Made by a program: the position numbers and the translations under genes
Part shown: one piece after another, positions 1 through 7,769 of the stretch
Layout: each line of letters starts with the position of its first letter
Position numbering within the stretch: position 1 is the first letter of the stretch
Source: Gammaproteobacteria bacterium
Lineage (GTDB): Bacteria; Pseudomonadota; Gammaproteobacteria; Methylococcales; UBA2780
Direction: 5' to 3'
Assembly (NCBI GenBank): GCA_003646305.1
Contig: QNFJ01000050.1
Span: 1-11,556 of the forward strand
DNA length: 11,556 nucleotides
Notes under the pieces: model-generated
The model's input: only the letters and a program-made list of their open reading frames with translations
What the model was told of the DNA's origin: nothing
The model's database searches: none

Positions 1-250
1 CCGGGCAATCTACGTGTGCGTAGTGACGGTTTTCTGATTCGTATTCTACGTGTGAGGTGGCGATGGTAATTCCACGCTCTCTCTCTTCAGGGGCGTTATC
101 AATCTCGTCAAATGCCTTGACTTCTCCACCCTGCGCCTCTGCCATTACTTTGGTCAGTGCTGCGGTTAATGTTGTCTTGCCATGATCAACATGCCCAATC
201 GTTCCCACGTTTACATGGGGCTTGTTCCGTTCAAATTTTTCTTTAGCCAC
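1..250 (-). CDS. tuf: Elongation factor Tu (EF-Tu), N-terminal part only
   Basis: EF-Tu is the GTPase that carries aminoacyl-tRNA to the ribosomal A site in the cytoplasm. Only the first 83 residues are inside the window; the gene runs off the left edge within the G3 motif (DCPG). Visible are the family's conserved opening (MAKEKFERNKPHVNVGTIGH), the P-loop GHVDHGKT at residues 19-26, and the switch I segment with RGITI near residues 59-63. The start is GTG at 250-248, which gives the conserved EF-Tu N-terminus; an AGAGG Shine-Dalgarno-like element lies 8 nt upstream. It follows fusA by 32 nt and is the expected last gene of the str operon. Gammaproteobacteria often carry a second, nearly identical tuf elsewhere; that cannot be judged here. 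Identification is essentially certain, but the C-terminal domains cannot be checked. Confidence 0.97.
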   Translation of the reverse strand, partial: MAKEKFERNKPHVNVGTIGHVDHGKTTLTAALTKVMAEAQGGEVKAFDEIDNAPEERERGITIATSHVEYESENRHYAHVDCP

Positions 251-282
251 GACTCTAGCCTCTAACTTACTTAAGTTTCTAT

Positions 283-2373
283 TCAGAACATCCTTTTAGT
301 AATTGCATCCGCAACACTTGAAGGCGCCTCATTATATTTCTCGAAATGCATTGAATACGTTGCACGACCCTGTGTCGCAGAACGCAAATCAGTTGCATAA
401 CCGAACATCTCTGCCAGCGAAACTTCCGCCTTAATCAATTTACCCGCAGGCACATCATCCATGCCCTGCACTAAACCTCGTCGACGATTCAGATCACCGA
501 CCACATCACCCAAATATTCATTCGGCGTGACAATCTCAACCTGCATAATGGGTTCCAAAATGCAGGGCTTAGCTTTTTGAGCCCCTTCCCTAAAACTCAT
601 TGAGCCAGCTATTTTAAACGCTACTTCGTTTGAGTCAACCTCATGATAAGACCCATCAAACAAAGTAACCTTGACATCAACAACAGGGAAGCCTGCGACA
701 ACGCCGTTTTTCATCTGTTCTTGGACACCCGTATCGATAGCAGAAATATATTCTTTTGGAATAACATCGCCAACTATCTCACTAACAAATTGGTAGCCGC
801 CACCCCTCTCAAGAGGTTCTATTCGCAACCAGACATGTCCATACTGGCCACGACCACCATCCTGCCTTTCAAACTTCCCTTCCTGCTCAACAGCAGAAGT
901 TACCGACTCTCTGTAGGCAACCTGAGGAGAACCAATATTTGCCTGAACACCAAACTCTCTATCAAGCCGGTCAACAATTATCTCAAGATGCAACTCACCC
1001 ATCCCTGAAATAATTATCTGCCCACTCTCCTCGTCATTTTTAACGGTGAAAGAGGGATCCTCTAGCGTCAACTTCCCTAAGGCCATCGATATCTTATCCT
1101 GATCAGCCTTCGTCTTAGGCTCTACAGCAATTGATATCACGGGTTCCGGGAAATCAATGTTTTCCAGTACGATGGCGTTATTGACTTCACACAACGTATC
1201 GCCCGTCACAACATTTTTTAATCCTATCGCGGCTGCAATATCGCCAGCCCGAACCTCCTTTACCTCTTCCCTGCTATTCGAGTGCATCTGAACCAACCGG
1301 CTAATACGCTCTTTCTTCCCTTTTGCCGCATTAAAAACGACATCGCCAACCTTCATCACACCGGAATAGACCCTAAAAAAAGCCAAATTCCCAACAAACG
1401 GATCCGTTGCGATCTTAAAAACTAGCCCAGCAAACGACTCTCCATCAGACGCTGATCTCGCAACATCTTCGCCATCCCAAGCACCAACCACCGAAGTAAC
1501 ATCAGCCGGTGATGGCAAATAGTCAACCACCCCATCCAGGAGCGCCTGAACACCCTTGTTCTTAAATGCACTCCCGCAAAACGCCGGAACAATCTCTCCA
1601 GACAACGTCCGCTCCCGCAAACCCAGCCTGATTTCTTCAACTGTTAACTGACCAGTTTCAATGTAGCGCTCCATCAGCAGATCACCACTTTCAGCCGCCG
1701 CCTCAACCACAAACTCACGACACTCTAGCGATAACTCCTCCAGATCACCTGGAACATCACGCTCCTCGAAAGTCATTCCACGAGTCGTATCGTCCCAGTA
1801 AATCGCCTTCATTTTGATGAGATCAACAACCCCTTCAAAATTCTCCTCAGATCCTATTGCAAGCTGCAAAGGAACTGGGGTAGCACCTAACCTATCTTTT
1901 ATCTGCTCAATCACACGAGGGAAGTCAGCCCCCACTCGATCCATCTTATTTACAAATGCAATCCGTGGCACACCGTACTTATCCGCCTGCCGCCAAACCG
2001 TTTCTGACTGCGGCTCAACACCACCCACAGCACAAAAAACCGCGCAAGCTCCATCCAATACTCGTAACGACCGCTCAACTTCAATCGTGAAGTCCACATG
2101 CCCCGGCGTATCAATAATATTGATACGATGCTCCGCGTACTGCTTTTCCATCCCAGACCAGAAACAAGTTGTCGCAGCGGATGTAATCGTTATTCCGCGC
2201 TCACGCTCCTGATCCATCCAGTCCATTACAGCCGCACCGTCATGCACCTCACCAATTTTGTGTGAGACCCCCGTATAAAACAACACCCTCTCCGTGGTTG
2301 TCGTCTTGCCCGCATCAATATGGGCCATAATCCCTATATTGCGATAACGTTCGATCGGTGTCGTTCTTGCCAC
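283..2373 (-). CDS. fusA: Elongation factor G (EF-G)
   Basis: EF-G is the translational GTPase that drives tRNA-mRNA translocation on the ribosome and, with ribosome recycling factor, helps split post-termination ribosomes. The product is 696 aa, close to the E. coli protein (704 aa). All GTPase motifs are present: P-loop AHIDAGKT (17-24), switch I RGITITSAATT (59-69), DTPGHVDF (88-95, with the catalytic-type His at 92), NKMD (142-145), and the G5-type GSAFKN. Domains II to V follow, including the conserved MGELHLE segment and a C-terminal stretch with GYATDLRSATQGR. The start is GTG at 2373-2371; an in-frame TAG two codons upstream rules out a longer product, and the next residues (ARTTPIERYRNIGI) match the family. 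No good Shine-Dalgarno is visible: AGGT sits only 2 nt away and GAAG about 12 nt away. It lies 30 nt after rpsG and 32 nt before tuf, so it is probably cotranscribed and perhaps translationally coupled. I see no frameshift or missing motif. Confidence 0.98.
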   Translation of the reverse strand: MARTTPIERYRNIGIMAHIDAGKTTTTERVLFYTGVSHKIGEVHDGAAVMDWMDQERERGITITSAATTCFWSGMEKQYAEHRINIIDTPGHVDFTIEVERSLRVLDGACAVFCAVGGVEPQSETVWRQADKYGVPRIAFVNKMDRVGADFPRVIEQIKDRLGATPVPLQLAIGSEENFEGVVDLIKMKAIYWDDTTRGMTFEERDVPGDLEELSLECREFVVEAAAESGDLLMERYIETGQLTVEEIRLGLRERTLSGEIVPAFCGSAFKNKGVQALLDGVVDYLPSPADVTSVVGAWDGEDVARSASDGESFAGLVFKIATDPFVGNLAFFRVYSGVMKVGDVVFNAAKGKKERISRLVQMHSNSREEVKEVRAGDIAAAIGLKNVVTGDTLCEVNNAIVLENIDFPEPVISIAVEPKTKADQDKISMALGKLTLEDPSFTVKNDEESGQIIISGMGELHLEIIVDRLDREFGVQANIGSPQVAYRESVTSAVEQEGKFERQDGGRGQYGHVWLRIEPLERGGGYQFVSEIVGDVIPKEYISAIDTGVQEQMKNGVVAGFPVVDVKVTLFDGSYHEVDSNEVAFKIAGSMSFREGAQKAKPCILEPIMQVEIVTPNEYLGDVVGDLNRRRGLVQGMDDVPAGKLIKAEVSLAEMFGYATDLRSATQGRATYSMHFEKYNEAPSSVADAITKRMF

Positions 2374-2403
2374 TACCTAAACTACTTCAACTATTACAAA
2401 AAC

Positions 2404-2874
2404 CTACCAGCGGTAATGTGAAAAAGCCTTATTCGCCTCAGCCATCCGGTGAGTATCTTCACGCTTTTTACATGCCGCGCCACGGTTTTCCGAAGCATCC
2501 AACAGCTCACCAGCTAATCTACCAGCCATTGTTCGCTCACTTCTTTTCCTGGCAGCATCAATCAGCCAACGCATGGCCAAAGCCATCCTCCTGCTCTGAC
2601 GCACCTCAACTGGCACCTGGTAAGTCGCACCACCCACTCTGCGAGACTTAACCTCAACAGCAGGCCTAACATTATCCAGCGCCTTTTCCAAAACCTCTAG
2701 CGGCCCACCTTCGACTTTCTCATCAATTGCTTCTAATGCGCCATAAATAATTTTTTCTGCAACAGACTTCTTCCCATCCAACATGACCATATTCATGAAT
2801 TTGGCAAGCAACTGGCTCCCAAATTTTGGATCCGAAATAATTTCTCGTTTTGCCGCAACCCTTCTTCTAGACAT
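2404..2874 (-). CDS. rpsG: 30S ribosomal protein S7
   Basis: S7 is a primary 16S rRNA-binding protein that organises the head of the 30S subunit and lies near the mRNA exit/E site. The 156-aa product has the common bacterial length and is complete. It has the usual basic N-terminus (MSRRRVAAKRE), the conserved KFMNMVMLDGKK segment, the GGATYQVPVEV hairpin region, and the typical RMAEANKAFSHYRW C-terminus. The ATG start (2874-2872) has only a weak AGAG element 8 nt upstream. The gene ends in TAG. It begins 22 nt after the rpsL stop. In E. coli S7 represses its own operon by binding a longer rpsL-rpsG spacer; the spacer here looks too short for that structure. Confidence 0.98.
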   Translation of the reverse strand: MSRRRVAAKREIISDPKFGSQLLAKFMNMVMLDGKKSVAEKIIYGALEAIDEKVEGGPLEVLEKALDNVRPAVEVKSRRVGGATYQVPVEVRQSRRMALAMRWLIDAARKRSERTMAGRLAGELLDASENRGAACKKREDTHRMAEANKAFSHYRW

Positions 2875-2896
2875 AATTCAGACTCTGTTCTACTTA

Positions 2897-3271
2897 TTAA
2901 CTTTTAGGTTTCTTCGCGCCGTATTTAGAGCGCCCTTTACGACGACTCTCAACACCGGACGTATCAAGACTACCCCTAACCACGTGATAGCGAACACCAG
3001 GCAAATCCTTAACACGACCACCACGAATCAGCACCACCGAGTGCTCCTGAAGGTTATGACCTTCACCACCAATATAACTAGTTACTTCCGCGCCACTCGT
3101 CAGTCGCACACGTGCAACTTTACGCATCGCCGAATTAGGCTTTTTAGGTGTTGTCGTGTAAACACGCGTACAAACACCACGCCTTTGAGGACAAGCCTCC
3201 AAGGCAGGAACATTACTTTTTTCTACCTTTTTCTTACGCGGCTTACGCACCAACTGGTTAATAGTCGCCAT
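2897..3271 (-). CDS. rpsL: 30S ribosomal protein S12
   Basis: S12 sits at the 30S decoding centre and contributes to translational accuracy; it is the classical site of streptomycin-resistance mutations. The product is 124 aa, the usual proteobacterial length. It starts MATINQLVRKPRKKK and contains the PKKPNSA loop with Lys43 and the RVKDLPGVRYH loop with Lys88 and Asp89. In E. coli mature numbering these are K42, K87 and D88, the last being the RimO methylthiolation site. Both lysines are wild type, so no streptomycin-resistance or -dependence allele is visible. The ATG at 3271-3269 has a good GGAG Shine-Dalgarno 7 nt upstream. The ORF ends with tandem in-frame TAA TAA. It is the first gene behind the promoter in the rpoC-rpsL spacer. 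Confidence 0.98.
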   Translation of the reverse strand: MATINQLVRKPRKKKVEKSNVPALEACPQRRGVCTRVYTTTPKKPNSAMRKVARVRLTSGAEVTSYIGGEGHNLQEHSVVLIRGGRVKDLPGVRYHVVRGSLDTSGVESRRKGRSKYGAKKPKS

Positions 3272-3390
3272 TCATAAACTCCAGATATTCTTCACCAAAG
3301 CGCCAACCACGGGCCTCAGCAATTTTTTCTAATTTAAAGCCGGATCACGTTATTCCCAGTCTTCCTTTCAGACCAAAAGCAACGAGAGAG
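3272..3390 (-). promoter_or_regulatory. 5' leader of the rpsL-rpsG-fusA-tuf transcript
   Basis: This is the stretch between the predicted transcription start and the rpsL start codon, roughly 120 nt. It carries the GGAG Shine-Dalgarno of rpsL (3279-3282) and otherwise no ORF of note. I found only weak inverted repeats and no hairpin followed by a U-run, so neither an attenuator nor a riboswitch can be claimed. The right-hand limit depends on the promoter call and is accurate only to a few bases. Confidence 0.45.
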
Positions 3391-3396
3391 CCGGCT

Positions 3397-3425
3397 ATAA
3401 TAAATAGATGACCCCATGCTGTCAA
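3397..3425 (-). promoter_or_regulatory. Sigma70-type promoter for the str operon
   Basis: On the minus strand a perfect -35 hexamer TTGACA (3425-3420) is followed by exactly 17 nt and a -10 hexamer TATTAT (3402-3397), five of six to consensus. It lies in the noncoding spacer between rpoC and rpsL, pointing at rpsL. Transcription should start about 6-8 nt past the -10, near 3389-3391. The bases right after the -10 are GC-rich (AGCCGGC), which resembles the discriminators of stringently controlled rRNA and ribosomal-protein promoters. No A/T-rich UP element is obvious directly upstream of the -35. Inferred role: an internal promoter giving rpsL-rpsG-fusA-tuf higher expression than rpoBC, since no terminator separates them from rpoC. 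Confidence 0.75.
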
Positions 3426-3460
3426 GCACAGAGCCACCACATTCGATGATTAATTACCGC

Positions 3461-6400
3461 TTAGCTATCCTGAATATTAAGCTCTTGCTTAATCGCCTCT
3501 TCAACTTCCGAGTAATCAGCCACTACTTCTTCTTCAGCAACTAAGGCCTGAGCCTTATCTCGCTTACGCTTTTCATGATGTGCAAGACCTGTACCAGCCG
3601 GTATTAGACGGCCTACGATCACATTCTCTTTCAGGCCATGCAGGCTGTCTTTAATTCCTCTTACAGCCGCATCAGTCAAGACACGCGTTGTCTCCTGAAA
3701 TGATGCCGCAGAAATAAAGGACTCTGTCGACAGAGATGCCTTTGTAATTCCAAGCAATACCGGATCAAATGTCGCGGGAATCTTGCCCGCTTTTTCAGCA
3801 ACTTCATTTGCCTCTAAGACGGAGCCTCGCTCTGCCTGCTCGCCTTTTAGGTATGACGTCTCCCCTGGAGAGGTGACCTCAACTTTCCTGAGCATTTGTC
3901 GTGCAATACATTCAATATGTTTATCGTTGATGATAACGCCCTGCAAGCGGTAAACATCCTGAATCTCTTTTACCATATGCTCTGCAAGCGCTGTTACACC
4001 ACGCAATCTAAGAATGTCATGTGATGTCAACTCACCATCTGCGATAACCTCACCTTTCTCTACATGCTCTCCATCGAACGCAGTAATATGACGCCATTTT
4101 GGAATCAACAGCTCGTGCGTCTCACCTTCAGAGTCCGTAATAACGAGTCGCTGCTTTCCTTTTGTCTCTTTACCAAACCCAATGGTACCGCTCACTTCCG
4201 CCAGAATCGCCGGATCCTTACTCTTACGAGCCTCAAACAGATCGGCAACTCGTGGCAAACCACCTGTAATATCGCGAGTTTTACTCGATTCCTGAGGAAT
4301 ACGAGCCAAAACATCCCCAATTTCAACAACCATTCCGTCCGTAGCACCAATTACCGCACCAACTGGAAGGAAGTATTGAGCAGGCAGTTCTGTCCCAGGA
4401 ATATTGACGTCCTCACCACTCTCTGTGAGCAGCTTGACCATCGGCCTTAACTCTTTACCGGCCAGGCCACGCTGTTTGGGATCCGTCACAATCACAGAGC
4501 TCAGTCCCGTCACTTCATCGACATGACGCTGAACTGTAACACCATCAACAGAATCCACTAATTGTGCTACACCACCCACCTCTGTAACTACCGGATGAGT
4601 GTGTGGATCCCAGTTAGCAATGACATCACCCACCGCGACCGCACCACCATCTGCAACCGAAAGAACCGCACCGTAAGGAATTTTATAGCGCTCACGCTCA
4701 CGCCCATGACTATCGATCACGCTAATTTCACCCGAGCGCGATACAGCTACTAACTTGCCCTCTTTATTTTCGACAGTTTTGAGATTAGTGATCTTGGCAT
4801 CACCATCCGTTTTAACCTCCACATTACTAACCGATGCGGCACGCGAAGCTGCACCACCAATATGGAAAGTACGCATTGTTAACTGCGTGCCTGGCTCGCC
4901 AATCGACTGAGCAGCAACAACACCAACCGCCTCACCCATATTGACTTTATGACCACGACCGAGGTCACGACCATAACAGGAGGAACAGATCCCATGACGT
5001 GCATCACACGTAATGACCGAGCGAACTTTTACCTGGTCAACATTATTGCTGTTGAGCACGTCAACCCAGCCCTCATCAATAAGCGTGCCAGCCTCAGCAA
5101 TAACTTTACCCGTTTCAGGACTCAGCACATCTTCAGCAACTACTCGACCTAAAACTCGGTCAGCAAGTGCAGTCACAACATCACCACCCTCAATGACAGC
5201 CGTCATAACGAGTCCATTAGTTGTCCCGCAATCTTCGCCCGATACAACCATATCCTGAGCAACATCAACAAGTCTTCTTGTTAAATACCCTGAATTAGCG
5301 GTTTTCAAAGCAGTATCCGCCAGACCTTTACGTGCACCATGAGTCGAGACAAAATACTGCAATACATCTAGTCCTTCACGGAAATTAGCTTTAATTGGCG
5401 TCTCAATAATCGAACCATCCGGCTTAGCCATCAGGCCACGCATACCCGCCAACTGGCGAATCTGTGCCGCAGAGCCACGAGCACCCGAATCAGCCATCAT
5501 AAAAATTGAGTTGAATGATTTTTGTTTGACCTTCTGTTTCTCGGCATCTTCTACAGATTCCGTAGCAATGCCATCCATCATCGCCTTAGCCACTTTTTCA
5601 TTGGCATGCGACCAGATATCAACAACTTTGTTGTAACGCTCACCATCGGTCACTAAACCAGACACATACTGTGACTGAATCTCATGAACCTCTTTATCTG
5701 CCTCGCCGATAATTCCAGCTTTCTCATCGGGAATCACCATATCCTCAATACCAAATGAAATCCCTGATATTGTTGCATTTGCGAACCCTGTATACATCAA
5801 CTGATCAGCAAAGATAACCGTCGCCTTTGTACCTAACTTTCGGTAGCACTCATCAATTAACTGAGAGACTTTCTTCTTTGTAAGATCGTGATTGAACAGA
5901 TCGAACTTAAGACCTTTAGGGACAATACCCCAAATGATTGAGCGACCAACAGTCGTCTCAACAATGCGGCGAGTCTCAACAGTTTCACCATCTTCTTCGT
6001 TAGCCAACCATTCACTAATCCTGATTTTAACTTTTGCTTGCAAATCGACCTGCTTATTATCATAAGCACGTTTAGCTTCACGTATATCGGCAAAGATCAT
6101 GCCTTCACCAAGCGCATTCACGCGTTCACGACTCATCCAGTAAAGACCCAGAATCACGTCTTGTGTCGGAATGATGACCGGCTCACCGTTAGCAGGAGAG
6201 AGAATGTTGTTCGTTGACATCATCAACGTCCTTGCTTCCAACTGCGCCTCAATCGAAAGCGGCACGTGAACAGCCATTTGGTCACCGTCAAAATCTGCGT
6301 TAAACGCGGTACAGACCAGCGGGTGAAGCTGGATAGCTTTACCTTCAATCAACAAGGGCTCAAATGCCTGAATCCCAAGTCTGTGCAATGTTGGCGCACG

Positions 6401-7672
6401 GTTGAGCATGATTGGATGCTGGTGAATAACCTCAGCGAGGATATCCCAAACTTCCGCCCCTTCGCGCTCAACCATTTTCTTTGCCGCTTTGATGGTTGTC
6501 GCCTGACCACGCCTCTGTAACTTACTAAAGATAAATGGCTTAAAAAGCTCCAATGCCATTTTCTTAGGGAGACCACACTGATGAAGCTTAAGTGTTGGAC
6601 CAACAACAATCACAGAACGCCCAGAGTAATCCACACGCTTACCAAGCAGATTCTGACGGAAACGCCCCTGCTTACCTTTAATCATATCGGCAAGTGATTT
6701 AAGCGGGCGACGATTGCTTCCGGTAATAGCACGTCCACGACGGCCATTATCCAGCAAAGCATCAACCGACTCCTGGAGCATTCTTTTTTCGTTACGAACA
6801 ATAATATCTGGCGCATTAAGCTCTAACAGCCTGAATAACCTGTTATTACGATTAATTACACGTCGATATAGATCATTCAAATCTGAAGTAGCAAAGCGGC
6901 CACCATCCAGAGGAACCAAAGGTCTTAACTCAGGGGGAAGAATCGGCAACACTGTCAAAATCATCCATTCAGGCTGATTATTTGACGTCATTAAAGATTC
7001 GATAACCTTAAGGCGTTTTGTCAGTTTCTTGATCTTCGTTTCAGAGTTTGTTGAGCCAACCTCTTCGTGAAGCCTGACTGCTTCCGATTTAAGATCCATT
7101 ACCTTGAGTAGCTTATAAACTGCCTCAGCACCCATTTGAGCTTCAAATTCATCGCCAAACTGCTCGATTGCATCGAGGTACTCCTCATCATTCAGTAACT
7201 GACCCATCTCCATTGGTGTCATACCAGGCTCAATCACAACAAAGCTCTCAAAATAGAGAACACGCTCGATCTCTCTCAGCGTCATATCAAGCAATAGAGC
7301 GATACGAGAAGGTAGTGATTTTAAAAACCAGATGTGGGCAACTGGGCTAGCCAGCTCAATGTGGCCCATTCTGTCTCTTCTTACTTTAGAGAGCGTGACC
7401 TCAACACCACATTTTTCACAGATTACACCTCTGTGTTTTAAACGCTTATACTTTCCGCACAAACATTCGTAATCACTAACCGGCCCAAATATTTTTGCGC
7501 AGAAAAGCCCATCACGCTCAGGCTTAAATGTACGGTAGTTAATTGTCTCTGGCTTTTTAACCTCCCCATATGACCATGAACGAATCATGTCCGGTGAAGC
7601 TAAACCAATACGAATCGCGTCGAATTCTTCGACTTGACCTTGCTGTTTTAAAAATTTGAGTAGATCTTTCAA
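3461..7672 (-). CDS. rpoC: DNA-directed RNA polymerase subunit beta'
   Basis: Beta' forms one side of the RNA polymerase cleft and holds the catalytic magnesium. The product is 1403 aa (E. coli 1407) and looks complete. The N-terminal zinc site has Cys70, Cys72, Cys85 and Cys88. The catalytic loop NADFDGDQM has Asp460, Asp462 and Asp464 (codons near 6283-6295). The bridge helix spans about residues 765-807 (THGARKGLADTALKTA). The second zinc site is Cys815, Cys889, Cys896 and Cys899. The trigger loop begins near 912 and contains TMRTFH (932-937); it is interrupted by a large insert of the proteobacterial SI3 kind before it resumes at ESSKTRDITGGLPRV. The C-terminal tail is acidic and ends ELNIQDS. 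The start is TTG at 7672-7670, which restores the conserved MKDLLKFLK N-terminus; the next in-frame Met is residue 29, inside conserved sequence. It lies 97 nt after rpoB and is expected to be cotranscribed with it. Confidence 0.98.
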   Translation of the reverse strand: MKDLLKFLKQQGQVEEFDAIRIGLASPDMIRSWSYGEVKKPETINYRTFKPERDGLFCAKIFGPVSDYECLCGKYKRLKHRGVICEKCGVEVTLSKVRRDRMGHIELASPVAHIWFLKSLPSRIALLLDMTLREIERVLYFESFVVIEPGMTPMEMGQLLNDEEYLDAIEQFGDEFEAQMGAEAVYKLLKVMDLKSEAVRLHEEVGSTNSETKIKKLTKRLKVIESLMTSNNQPEWMILTVLPILPPELRPLVPLDGGRFATSDLNDLYRRVINRNNRLFRLLELNAPDIIVRNEKRMLQESVDALLDNGRRGRAITGSNRRPLKSLADMIKGKQGRFRQNLLGKRVDYSGRSVIVVGPTLKLHQCGLPKKMALELFKPFIFSKLQRRGQATTIKAAKKMVEREGAEVWDILAEVIHQHPIMLNRAPTLHRLGIQAFEPLLIEGKAIQLHPLVCTAFNADFDGDQMAVHVPLSIEAQLEARTLMMSTNNILSPANGEPVIIPTQDVILGLYWMSRERVNALGEGMIFADIREAKRAYDNKQVDLQAKVKIRISEWLANEEDGETVETRRIVETTVGRSIIWGIVPKGLKFDLFNHDLTKKKVSQLIDECYRKLGTKATVIFADQLMYTGFANATISGISFGIEDMVIPDEKAGIIGEADKEVHEIQSQYVSGLVTDGERYNKVVDIWSHANEKVAKAMMDGIATESVEDAEKQKVKQKSFNSIFMMADSGARGSAAQIRQLAGMRGLMAKPDGSIIETPIKANFREGLDVLQYFVSTHGARKGLADTALKTANSGYLTRRLVDVAQDMVVSGEDCGTTNGLVMTAVIEGGDVVTALADRVLGRVVAEDVLSPETGKVIAEAGTLIDEGWVDVLNSNNVDQVKVRSVITCDARHGICSSCYGRDLGRGHKVNMGEAVGVVAAQSIGEPGTQLTMRTFHIGGAASRAASVSNVEVKTDGDAKITNLKTVENKEGKLVAVSRSGEISVIDSHGRERERYKIPYGAVLSVADGGAVAVGDVIANWDPHTHPVVTEVGGVAQLVDSVDGVTVQRHVDEVTGLSSVIVTDPKQRGLAGKELRPMVKLLTESGEDVNIPGTELPAQYFLPVGAVIGATDGMVVEIGDVLARIPQESSKTRDITGGLPRVADLFEARKSKDPAILAEVSGTIGFGKETKGKQRLVITDSEGETHELLIPKWRHITAFDGEHVEKGEVIADGELTSHDILRLRGVTALAEHMVKEIQDVYRLQGVIINDKHIECIARQMLRKVEVTSPGETSYLKGEQAERGSVLEANEVAEKAGKIPATFDPVLLGITKASLSTESFISAASFQETTRVLTDAAVRGIKDSLHGLKENVIVGRLIPAGTGLAHHEKRKRDKAQALVAEEEVVADYSEVEEAIKQELNIQDS

Positions 7673-7684
7673 GGATATCTCCCT
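7673..7684 (-). promoter_or_regulatory. Ribosome binding site deciding the rpoC TTG start
   Basis: The minus strand reads AGGGAG (7684-7679), then a 6-nt spacer, then TTG. A strong Shine-Dalgarno at good spacing, together with the conserved KDLLKFLK that follows, supports TTG as the true start. No ATG or GTG lies at the equivalent position. Confidence 0.8.
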
Positions 7685-7769
7685 GTGACTTCAAAATGGC
7701 GCCTTTGAGTGCTATTCAATCAACACCCAAAGACGAACTTAACTATTATTCCAGTGCGCTAGCCTGGAC

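Noticed and set aside
643..1008. Plus-strand open frame opposite fusA
   Set aside because: It lies wholly inside a conserved gene on the other strand, has no recognisable protein features, and is best explained as a shadow. The same holds for the plus-strand frames at 1814-2212, 2783-3277, 4064-4450, 7696-7938 and 8373-8759.
3272..3390. Attenuator, riboswitch or terminator in the rpsL leader
   Set aside because: The only inverted repeats are short or wobble-rich (for example GGTCT/AGACT near 3355-3375), and the A-rich stretch near 3321-3330 is not preceded by a stable stem and is not a U-run in the transcript.
3426..3460. Intrinsic terminator behind rpoC
   Set aside because: No GC-rich hairpin followed by a U-run lies between the rpoC stop and the -35 hexamer, so read-through into rpsL remains possible.
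7673..7769. Possible promoter or terminator in the rpoB-rpoC spacer
   Set aside because: There is only a 5-bp TCCAG/CTGGA stem with a 9-nt loop next to the rpoB stop, with no U-run, and no -35/-10 pair with sensible spacing. It is treated as a plain intra-operon spacer.
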